The translations under genes and the position numbers were made by a program. Below, one piece after another: positions 49,387-56,074 of a stretch of 64,000 nucleotides of DNA. The notes beneath the pieces are model-generated. The model ran no database searches, was not told the origin of the DNA, and saw nothing but the letters and a program-made list of their open reading frames with translations. The stretch covers positions 972,001 to 1,036,000 of the forward strand of contig NZ_LT629794.1 of assembly GCF_900106075.1 (NCBI RefSeq), in the 5' to 3' direction. Each line of letters starts with the position of its first letter. Positions within the stretch are counted from its first letter, which is position 1. This DNA comes from Polaribacter sp. Hel1_33_78. Lineage in GTDB: Bacteria; Bacteroidota; Bacteroidia; Flavobacteriales; Flavobacteriaceae.

Positions 49387-49992
49387 TTATAGACGTTCAT
49401 TGATTACACTTCTTACCACATCAATAGCAACAGTATTGTATCGGTCATTCGGGATTATGATGTCAGCAAAGTTTTTTGTAGGCTCAATAAATTGTTGATG
49501 CATAGGTTTTAAGGTGGTTTGGTAACGATTTAAAACTTCATCAATATCTCTGCCTCTTTCTGTAATATCCCTGCGGACTCTTCGTATTAAACGTTCATCG
49601 GTTTCTGCATGTACAAAGATTTTTATATCAAACAAACGCCTTAATTCTTCGCTATTAAAAATTAGAATGCCTTCAACAATTACTACTTTTCTAGGATGTG
49701 TTTTTACAGAATCCTCGGTTCTATTGTGTGTTACAAAAGAATAAACAGGTTGTTCTACAGTTTCTCCTTTTTTTAAAGCTTTCAAGTGTTTGATTAATAA
49801 CTCAAAATCGATAGCTCTTGGATGATCAAAATTTATTTTTGTTCTCTCTTCATAAGAGAGATTAAGCGTTTCTTTGTAATAAGAATCTTGCGAAATCACG
49901 CACACTTCGTCAGTTGGTAACTGTTTTATAATTTGATTTACAACGGTTGTTTTTCCGCTGCCAGTTCCTCCTGCAATTCCAATAATTAGCAT
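49387..49992 (-). CDS. udk: Uridine kinase
   Basis: This P-loop nucleoside kinase of 201 residues phosphorylates uridine and cytidine in pyrimidine salvage. Motifs: GIAGGTGSGKTTVVNQI (Walker A), SQDSYYKETLNLSYEERTKI, NFDHPRAIDFELL and RRVRRDITERGRDIDEVL in the lid. It opens the udk-divIC-mutA-mutB unit; 51 bases separate it from the ABC1 gene upstream, so a shared transcript with that gene is possible. Confidence 0.97.
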   Translation of the reverse strand: MLIIGIAGGTGSGKTTVVNQIIKQLPTDEVCVISQDSYYKETLNLSYEERTKINFDHPRAIDFELLIKHLKALKKGETVEQPVYSFVTHNRTEDSVKTHPRKVVIVEGILIFNSEELRRLFDIKIFVHAETDERLIRRVRRDITERGRDIDEVLNRYQTTLKPMHQQFIEPTKNFADIIIPNDRYNTVAIDVVRSVINERL

Positions 49993-50043
49993 ATAAGTTT
50001 GATTGTTTTTTTTGATAATTATACTACTAAAATAATAAAGATT

Positions 50044-51354
50044 TTACAAAGTAGTAAAATTATTAATTTTTATGTCTTGCGCTTTTAAATCGAACATTAA
50101 ATTATACAAACCAAAAAATGTTCTATTCATATAAATAAAATGTTTGGAACCCCTGCTTGCGTTGTAAGATCTTAATTCTGTATTTTTAGAATAACGTTCA
50201 CCAAATTCTGATATTTTTCCAAAAAATGCTGCATCAGAAAAATCAAAGATTTCTTTGTGAAAGGGCTGTGTGAAAATTGAAAGCATTTCATGAAACATGG
50301 CGCTGAAAAATTCAAACTCTTCCTTGCTATCCTCTTTACTCAATATTTCTAGTTCAAACATTTTTTCCTCAAAAAGAACTTTATCAGAAAGTGTTTCTTT
50401 TTTTGCCAATACAAAATAAGGATTGTAAAACTCTAAAGGAATGGTTTTCATGCAACCAAAATCTAGTGCAATTAATTTACCTTCTTCAGAAACTAAGAAA
50501 TTTCCAGGATGAGGATCTGCATGCACTTTTTTTAAGTTATGAATTTGAAACATATAAAAATCCCATAATGCTTGACCTATTTTATTTGAGGCTTCCTGAT
50601 TTGTTGAAGTATTTGTATATTCTGATAAATGAACACCTTGCATCCAATCCATAGTAATAATTTGTTTGGATGACAATTCTGGATAATAATTAGGGAAATC
50701 AAGATTTGGAATATGTTTACAAGCATTCACAATTTCCTGACTTTGCTGTACTTCTAAAATATAATCTGTTTCTTCTAATAATTTATCTTGAACTTCAAGG
50801 AAATAGGCGTCGGAAGTTTTTCCTTTCATATTAAACATTCTAATAACAAAAGGTTTTAGCAAAGCTAAATCAGATTTTATGCTATCTGAAACTCCGGGGT
50901 ATTGAATTTTAACAGCCAGTTTTTTACCCTCTCTTTCTGCTTTATGCACTTGACCAATGCTTGCAGCATTATAAGCTTTAACATTAAATTTATCATAAAT
51001 TTCAGATGGAAATTTTCCAAAACTCTTTTTAAACGTTTTTAGAACTAAAGCCTCAGATAGTGGAGGTACAGAAAATTGGGCTAAAGAAAATTTTTCTACG
51101 TAGGCTCTGGGTAAAATACTTTTTTCCATACTCAACATCTGAGCAACTTTTAAAGGACTCCCTTTTAAATCTTTTAGGCTGTCGTAGATGTCTTCGGCGT
51201 TAGACTCATTTAATTTTTTTCTCGCAGTTTCTTCAGAATTGGTGATTTTGTCACCGTAATATTTCAAATAATTTACACCAACTTTTGCACCTGTCTTTAC
51301 TAATTTTGATGCACGCTGAATTTTCGTAATCGGAATTTTACTGGCTTTTTTCAT
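50044..51354 (-). CDS. ABC1/UbiB (AarF) family atypical kinase
   Basis: This protein kinase-like ATPase of 436 residues has the family-specific blocks: an alanine-rich loop replacing the glycine loop (AASIGQVH, 130-137), the VAIKV-type lysine Lys149, HADPHPGNF and DFG in ALDFGCMK. The N-terminal KxGQ signature reads Lys69-Val-Ala-Gln72, with alanine for the glycine. Family members control quinone or lipid metabolism; plastid relatives (ABC1K) are associated with plastoglobule lipid droplets. It follows the TetR gene after 6 bases and lies next to the phasin genes, so a role in the lipid locus is plausible but inferred. Confidence 0.88.
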   Translation of the reverse strand: MKKASKIPITKIQRASKLVKTGAKVGVNYLKYYGDKITNSEETARKKLNESNAEDIYDSLKDLKGSPLKVAQMLSMEKSILPRAYVEKFSLAQFSVPPLSEALVLKTFKKSFGKFPSEIYDKFNVKAYNAASIGQVHKAEREGKKLAVKIQYPGVSDSIKSDLALLKPFVIRMFNMKGKTSDAYFLEVQDKLLEETDYILEVQQSQEIVNACKHIPNLDFPNYYPELSSKQIITMDWMQGVHLSEYTNTSTNQEASNKIGQALWDFYMFQIHNLKKVHADPHPGNFLVSEEGKLIALDFGCMKTIPLEFYNPYFVLAKKETLSDKVLFEEKMFELEILSKEDSKEEFEFFSAMFHEMLSIFTQPFHKEIFDFSDAAFFGKISEFGERYSKNTELRSYNASRGSKHFIYMNRTFFGLYNLMFDLKAQDIKINNFTTL

Positions 51355-51360
51355 ACTTAT

Positions 51361-52020
51361 TTAGTACTTTTTTTGAATTTTTTCTTTGTAAACAAACTTA
51401 CCCAAGTCAAAGGCGTTTTTTAAAAATTTGTTTTCTATAAGTTCGAAGCTCGTATTGATTGATTTTTCTATTAAAATATCTGTTTTTTCAAAAGAATCTG
51501 AGGTGTCTTCTAACCAGAATTGTATGGTTAAATATAATTGAATCCAAGCGGATTCGTTGATGAGTTTTTTTTGTGCTTTTTCTAAACCTTCTATGGGTAA
51601 AATACTTTCAGACAAATCTAAATTATCGATATAAGCAATAAAACTTTTCTTTAGACTAGAAAGAGTATTGAAAGATTTAAGTTGATTTTTACATCCTTTT
51701 AAGGCAATTAGTATGTATTCTCTGTTTAAGTTTAAATTTTCGAAAAAAGTAAAATAAAAACTAATAAGTTTGTTCTTTTTGTCAAAAGAAACAAATTCTT
51801 CGCTCTCACTTAATACTTCTAAAGAATTTTTGAAAAGTTCTTTGAAAATTGCCTTTTCAACTTTTTTTAAAGATTTAAAATGTAAATAAAAATTACTTTC
51901 TTCTAAATTTACTATTTGACAAAAATCTTCTATATCTTCTGGTTTTGTTTGGTTTTCTATAACAAAATCCATGTATAATGTTAGGATGTCAATTTTAGAA
52001 ATGTTGTGCTCTTTTGTCAT
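51361..52020 (-). CDS. TetR-family transcriptional regulator
   Basis: This is a predicted repressor of 219 residues. The N-terminal helix-turn-helix is read as KPEDIEDFCQIVNLEESNF, then YLHFKSLKKVEKAIFKELF, typical of TetR regulators; the C-terminal helical ligand domain is not conserved. The ATG at 52020 is preferred to a TTG nine codons upstream. A TATTTTTG element lies at 52037-52044 on this strand, 16 bases before the start, so a short-leader promoter is likely. It forms a pair with the ABC1 kinase gene and may respond to acyl-CoA; that is inference. Confidence 0.82.
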   Translation of the reverse strand: MTKEHNISKIDILTLYMDFVIENQTKPEDIEDFCQIVNLEESNFYLHFKSLKKVEKAIFKELFKNSLEVLSESEEFVSFDKKNKLISFYFTFFENLNLNREYILIALKGCKNQLKSFNTLSSLKKSFIAYIDNLDLSESILPIEGLEKAQKKLINESAWIQLYLTIQFWLEDTSDSFEKTDILIEKSINTSFELIENKFLKNAFDLGKFVYKEKIQKKY

Positions 52021-52088
52021 GTTTAGATTTATACAACAAAAATACAAAAGGTTTTATGTTTAAAATAGAAACGAAGTATATAAAAACA

Positions 52089-52119
52089 AAAAACCAAGTT
52101 AAAATTTAACTTGGTTTTT
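52089..52119 (-). terminator. Hairpin terminator closing the lipid/phasin unit
   Basis: A 12-bp stem (AAAAACCAAGTT at 52089-52100 with AACTTGGTTTTT at 52108-52119) and a 7-base loop, with A/T runs on both sides. It lies about 20 bases after the stop of the last phasin-like gene. Confidence 0.88.
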
Positions 52120-52139
52120 AGAATTGTGGAGTCTGATGT

Positions 52140-52430
52140 TTATGCAAATATTTGCGTAAATCTTTTTTTACCTTTTACAAAATGATTTTTGTAAGTTTCT
52201 AGGGCGTCAAAAACCAAATTTTGTTGATTTTCTAGTAGCTTAACACTTCCTTTTAAGGCTTTGCTAGTAACGTTTTGCCATTGACTTGCAATAGTAATGG
52301 TTTCTGTAACTAATTCTTCTGTTGTGTTTAAAGCGTAATCATTTGCAGTTTTGACAGATGTTTTTGCAGTTTCGACAACATTATTTACTTTTTCTGTAAA
52401 GTTTACTTTTTTTATTTTTTTAGTGCTCAT
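52140..52430 (-). CDS. Phasin-like protein, 96 residues
   Basis: This small, basic, almost entirely helical protein has the pattern WQNVTSKALK (Trp51), 18 residues later a Gln-Gln pair (69-70), then LVFDALETYKNHF. The same pattern occurs in the two other small proteins of this locus, so the three are paralogues. Phasins are amphipathic proteins that coat polyhydroxyalkanoate or neutral-lipid granules. No polyhydroxyalkanoate synthase is seen, but a WS/DGAT is, which favours lipid droplets. It is the last gene before the terminator and has only 28 bases upstream, so it is read from the promoter of the previous gene. Confidence 0.72.
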   Translation of the reverse strand: MSTKKIKKVNFTEKVNNVVETAKTSVKTANDYALNTTEELVTETITIASQWQNVTSKALKGSVKLLENQQNLVFDALETYKNHFVKGKKRFTQIFA

Positions 52431-52458
52431 AATATTTTCTTTTAATAATTTTTAATGA

Positions 52459-53304
52459 TTATAACTCTCCTTTTAAAGCTAATTCTGCTTGCGCTTTCCA
52501 AGCAGCTAAATCATAAATTTTTGCATTGATTCCTGAATCATTTAATAAGTTAGTTAAGTCTTTTACTGTTAATTTTGAAATTTGAACATAGGCTGTAATA
52601 TTTAAATCATTCAAACTTTTCTCTAATACAGGACCGATTCCTTTAATAACTTTTAAATCGTTAATAATATCTGTCTTTTCAACTACTATTTTTTCTTCGG
52701 CTACCTCTTTTTTAACTACTGCTTTCTTTTTTGGAGTTGTTTTTTTTGTTGGCGTCTTTTTGCTAGTACTTTTTTTTGTTTTTGCTCCCGTTACATCTTC
52801 AACTTTGTCTTTAACATCATCAATGATGTCCTCTGTATAGTCTTCAATTTTATCCTTTACATTTTCAATAGTATCGGAAATATTCTTTTTTAATTTAGCA
52901 GACATCTTTTCTGCTTTCTGAACTAATTTATTATTAGAAACTTCTTTCTCAATTTTATCTTTCATTACTTCAGCTTTCTCAACTAAAGGATGTTCAGTAA
53001 CTTTTTTCTTAGCTTTTTCAACCATTTTCGGATCGTATCCAACCAAAGTTTTCAAACGTCCTGTGCTATTTTCTAATTGCCCTTTAATAGATTCAGCAGT
53101 TTCAACAACCAAATTAATTTGCTGTTTTGTTAATGGTTCTGCTTTCTTTATTAATTTAGCAGTTAATTTCTGCCATTTTTCACCAGTTTTTACTGTAGTT
53201 TCAATAGCGTTAAAAGAAGCGTCAATTAAATCATTATTTATTTTTTTAACGATTGCTTTTGCTTTCCCTAGTGTGTTTTCTTTTTTTGACTTTTTAGTTG
53301 CCAT
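52459..53304 (-). CDS. Phasin-like protein with Lys-rich linker and HhH domain
   Basis: The modular protein of 281 residues has: a phasin-like part (15-90) with KWQKLTAKLIKK (Trp44) and a Gln-Gln pair at 61-62; an amphipathic charged helix (95-172) with a 20-residue repeat (LVEKAEVM at 108, LVQKAEKM at 128); a histone H1-like stretch (KKTPTKKTTPKKK, about 182-194); and a C-terminal helix-hairpin-helix domain (LKVIKGIGPVLEKSLNDL, then AAWKAQAELAL). HhH domains often bind DNA, so this protein could link lipid granules to the nucleoid. Its promoter is the second of two with the CTGCAACT repeat. Function not established. Confidence 0.75.
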   Translation of the reverse strand: MATKKSKKENTLGKAKAIVKKINNDLIDASFNAIETTVKTGEKWQKLTAKLIKKAEPLTKQQINLVVETAESIKGQLENSTGRLKTLVGYDPKMVEKAKKKVTEHPLVEKAEVMKDKIEKEVSNNKLVQKAEKMSAKLKKNISDTIENVKDKIEDYTEDIIDDVKDKVEDVTGAKTKKSTSKKTPTKKTTPKKKAVVKKEVAEEKIVVEKTDIINDLKVIKGIGPVLEKSLNDLNITAYVQISKLTVKDLTNLLNDSGINAKIYDLAAWKAQAELALKGEL

Positions 53305-53340
53305 AATATTGATGTTTAATTTTTATTAATATTTATACTG

Positions 53341-53376
53341 CAAATATAATTTGTGCGAGTTACAAATGAGTTGCAG
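53341..53376 (-). promoter_or_regulatory. Direct-repeat promoter of the phasin-HhH gene
   Basis: On the - strand CTGCAACT (53376-53369) and TTGTAACT (53365-53358) are 11 bases apart in period. Nine bases follow, then TATATTTG (53348-53341), an exact TAnnTTTG -7 element. Spacing is identical to the site at 53664-53699. The layout matches SARP activator targets of actinobacteria. Confidence 0.72.
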
Positions 53377-53377
53377 G

Positions 53378-53635
53378 TTAGTTTTTGCTTAAAAAATCTA
53401 AAGTTTTATTAAGGTTTGCCCAAATCATTTCTTTTCTTTTTTCAAGATTATTAAAAAAACGGTCTTGTTGTTTAGCAGCGAAGTTAAAACTGCTTTTTAA
53501 TCTTTTAGAAGTTATTTCTTGTAAATTTTCTGCTGTATCAAGTGCTTTTAAAAACACTTTTTCGGTAGCTTTTAAAGCAAGTTGATTCATCTTTAGTGTA
53601 TCCTCTGTATGATTAATTTTAGAAATTGTTTTCAT
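53378..53635 (-). CDS. Phasin-like protein, 85 residues
   Basis: This small helical, basic protein is paralogous to the two downstream proteins: NLQEITSKRLKSS (Leu38 in place of Trp), then a Gln-Gln pair 18 residues later (56-57), RFFNNLEKRKEMIW and a hydrophobic end. It has no signal peptide, so it is cytoplasmic. It lies 84 bases behind the SARP gene with its own direct-repeat promoter in that gap. A granule-coat role is inferred from the paralogue set and the lipid context. Confidence 0.7.
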   Translation of the reverse strand: MKTISKINHTEDTLKMNQLALKATEKVFLKALDTAENLQEITSKRLKSSFNFAAKQQDRFFNNLEKRKEMIWANLNKTLDFLSKN

Positions 53636-53663
53636 CCTTTTTTATCTTCTATTAATTTTAATA

Positions 53664-53699
53664 CAAATATAAAAATGTGCAGTTGCAGATGAGTTGCAG
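53664..53699 (-). promoter_or_regulatory. Direct-repeat promoter of the 85-residue phasin gene
   Basis: On the - strand two perfect copies of CTGCAACT (53699-53692, 53688-53681) have an 11-base period. Nine bases follow, then TATATTTG (53671-53664), with the start codon 28 bases further on. The adjacent upstream gene encodes a SARP regulator, the obvious candidate to bind here. Confidence 0.77.
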
Positions 53700-53719
53700 T
53701 TAATGTAACTAATTAGTAT

Positions 53720-54523
53720 TTAGTTTATTAGTTCTATTTCTTTTAACAGTTGTTTAGTTTCGGGAAGAGGAGCGATTCCGTATTCTTCTTCTAGAATCAC
53801 TTCGCATTTCATATATGTTTTTATGGCTTGAGGTCTGTTGCCTTTGGCTATATATGCGCGCATTTGTATTCTGTAGGCATCCTCCCAAGTTGCATCGATG
53901 GCTAATGCATTTTGCGCTAAACGGATGCTTTCTAGAGGGTTTTCTTTAAGAATAATTTCTGCTAATGTAATATACGTTCCTAAAACCAAAAGTTGCATTT
54001 TTTCCCTTTCTCCAGAGGTCCAGTCTTCATAAATTCTATTCGGTAAATAAGAACCTTTATATAAGTTTAATGCTGCTTTATAGGCTTGTTTTGAAATAGT
54101 GGTGTCTACTGTTAGTGCTTCATTACCTATAATAATATACTTTTCTAAAGCTTCAACATCGATCCAGACTTTTTCCAGATCAATCTGATAACTAACTCCT
54201 TGTCGTATAATATAGATAGCTTCCATTCTAGAAGCTCTTTCTGGTTCTAAAACTTTATTAATTCCATGCAGTGCTACTTTAAAATCACGGTCATTCCATT
54301 CTTCCCATAAACCATCAATGATTTTTTCTTTATGAAGGGCATTCCGTTGGCGATTAGAAATTAAATACTGTAATAATTGAATGGTTTTATCTCTTCCCCA
54401 TTCTTTAGAGTCTATTTTTTCGTGATTTCTCCAAACACAAAAATTACCTAATGTTTCAATGCGAATTTGAGCATTTGCTTGAAAATTTTGTAAGGCTAAT
54501 AGTTTTGGAAGAAATTCTGACAT
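53720..54523 (-). CDS. SARP-type regulator (winged helix plus BTAD)
   Basis: The activator-like protein has 267 residues. The N-terminal OmpR-type winged helix shows IRIETLGNFCVWRNHEKI, DSKEWGRDKTIQLLQYLI and LHKEKIIDGLWEEW. A bacterial transcriptional activation domain of TPR-like helices follows (LYKGSYLPNRIYEDWTSGER, then QNALAIDATWEDAYRIQMRA). This is the layout of small actinobacterial SARPs (AfsR/ActII-ORF4 type), without an ATPase domain. The two direct-repeat promoters just downstream match the geometry such proteins bind. It lies 7 bases after the 170-residue gene and is probably made with the lipid enzymes. Confidence 0.87.
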   Translation of the reverse strand: MSEFLPKLLALQNFQANAQIRIETLGNFCVWRNHEKIDSKEWGRDKTIQLLQYLISNRQRNALHKEKIIDGLWEEWNDRDFKVALHGINKVLEPERASRMEAIYIIRQGVSYQIDLEKVWIDVEALEKYIIIGNEALTVDTTISKQAYKAALNLYKGSYLPNRIYEDWTSGEREKMQLLVLGTYITLAEIILKENPLESIRLAQNALAIDATWEDAYRIQMRAYIAKGNRPQAIKTYMKCEVILEEEYGIAPLPETKQLLKEIELIN

Positions 54524-54530
54524 CGCGTTA

Positions 54531-55043
54531 CTATTTTTTCTTTATAGTATCAAATTTTGTTGAAAGCTTTTGAATTTCTGCAGATAAAGCGGCTATTTGG
54601 CTTTGTATTTTGTTGAAATCAGATCTAGAAGCGTTTCTCCATTGATCAATATGTACTTTTTCTGAAATTTCTTCACCGATGGTAATTATTTTATCTTGAA
54701 TTTCATCTTGCAGATGTGTAAACTGTTTTTTAGGATCTTTTAAAGTATTTCTAATTACTTTCGGTCCAACATCCTTAATAGTTTTCCACATAGAGAGACT
54801 TTTATGAATGATACTTTCTTGCTCTTCAGAGCTTTCATGTTTAGTAGCTTCTTCAGTTAGTTCGCCTAATTTTTGTTGCATAAAAGAAAGGGCATCATTA
54901 AAATCAGAAAAGCGTTGTTCCTCACCATCTTGAACATGTGAAATTTTTCCACGCCATTGTACTTCAGATTCACCATTTTCTTCAAAAATTCGTTGTTGAA
55001 AACGCACCAAAAAAGAAGCTGTTTGTTCTTGTTTTTTTGTCAT
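54531..55043 (-). CDS. Uncharacterised coiled-coil protein, 170 residues
   Basis: I do not recognise a named family. The first part (FLVRFQQRIFEENGES, VQWRGKISHVQDGEEQRF, SDFNDALSFMQQKLGEL) looks like a compact beta-rich domain. The rest is helical, ending in a clear coiled coil (IQSQIAALSAEIQKLSTKFD). The last part resembles polyhydroxyalkanoate-associated PhaE/phasin coiled coils in general character only. It is cytoplasmic, sits 11 bases after gpsA and 7 before the SARP gene, and is thus embedded in the lipid operon. It may be another granule-associated protein or a cofactor of the regulator. Confidence 0.6.
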   Translation of the reverse strand: MTKKQEQTASFLVRFQQRIFEENGESEVQWRGKISHVQDGEEQRFSDFNDALSFMQQKLGELTEEATKHESSEEQESIIHKSLSMWKTIKDVGPKVIRNTLKDPKKQFTHLQDEIQDKIITIGEEISEKVHIDQWRNASRSDFNKIQSQIAALSAEIQKLSTKFDTIKKK

Positions 55044-55054
55044 TTTTTTTAATT

Positions 55055-56056
55055 TTATCCAGGTTCTTTTTCTGAGCCTATTTCATATTTCAGTAAGCCT
55101 CTAAAAGCTTCATTTACAGTATTTCCTTCATATAGGACTTTGTATATTTCTTTAGATATGGGCATATCAACATTGTATTCTTTAGCCAGTTCCATTATAA
55201 TTTTGGCTGTTTTAACGCCTTCTGCAACTTCACTCATTTCATTAATAATTTCCTCTAGGTTCTTGCCTCTTCCTAATTGAAATCCAACATGATGGTTTCT
55301 GCTTTTTGCACTAGAACAAGTCGCCACTAAATCTCCCATGCCAGCTAAACCAGCAAAGGTTCTTTCTTTGCCTCCCATAGCAGTTCCCAATCTTGTTAAT
55401 TCTGATAACCCCCTTGTAATAATTGCAGCACGTGTATTATCCCCGGCATTTGCCCCATCTCCCATTCCTGAGGCAATCGCAATAATATTCTTTAAGGCTC
55501 CACCTAGTTCGCACCCAATAACATCAGAATTTGTATAAACACGAAATAAACCAGAACTAAAAACAGATTGTAATCTTGAGGCAATTGTATTATCAACCAT
55601 AGCAATTACGGCGGCGGCGGCATTTCCGAAATGTATTTCTCTTGCCAGATTTGGGCCGGTTAAGACGCCTGCAGGATGACCAGGCATTAACTCTTGAATG
55701 ATTTCGGTCATCCTCATTTTTGTACTAATTTCTAATCCTTTTGCTAAGTTTATAATTGGAATCCAGGGTCGAATGTGAGGTTTTGCTTCTTCTAGTACTT
55801 TTCTAAAACTTTGTGCTGGAACCCCCATAACAATCACATCAGCTTCCTCCACAGTTTCTTTTATCGAATTTGATGCTTTTAAAGAGGTTGTTAGTTTAGC
55901 ATTTGGTAAATACTTTTCGTTTGTATGATATTCGTTGATTTCTTCCACAGTTTTTGAGTTTCTAGCCCAAATAATAGTTGAGCTGTTTTTTGCGGTTAAA
56001 GAAGCAACAGTAGTTCCCCAAGAACCACCGCCTAATAATCCAACTTTTAGTTTCAT
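55055..56056 (-). CDS. gpsA: NAD(P)-dependent glycerol-3-phosphate dehydrogenase
   Basis: The enzyme of 333 residues makes sn-glycerol-3-phosphate from dihydroxyacetone phosphate. Motifs: GLLGGGSWGTTVASLTA (cofactor loop), INLAKGLEIST, VLTGPNLAREIHFGNAAAA, and ALKNIIAIASGMGDGANAGD with the catalytic lysine. Glycerol-3-phosphate is the acceptor for the PlsB-like domain encoded 18 bases upstream, so the neighbours supply and use the same compound. Whether it is the only gpsA of the genome cannot be told. Confidence 0.96.
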   Translation of the reverse strand: MKLKVGLLGGGSWGTTVASLTAKNSSTIIWARNSKTVEEINEYHTNEKYLPNAKLTTSLKASNSIKETVEEADVIVMGVPAQSFRKVLEEAKPHIRPWIPIINLAKGLEISTKMRMTEIIQELMPGHPAGVLTGPNLAREIHFGNAAAAVIAMVDNTIASRLQSVFSSGLFRVYTNSDVIGCELGGALKNIIAIASGMGDGANAGDNTRAAIITRGLSELTRLGTAMGGKERTFAGLAGMGDLVATCSSAKSRNHHVGFQLGRGKNLEEIINEMSEVAEGVKTAKIIMELAKEYNVDMPISKEIYKVLYEGNTVNEAFRGLLKYEIGSEKEPG

Positions 56057-56074
56057 AAAATCTTATTTTGGTAG

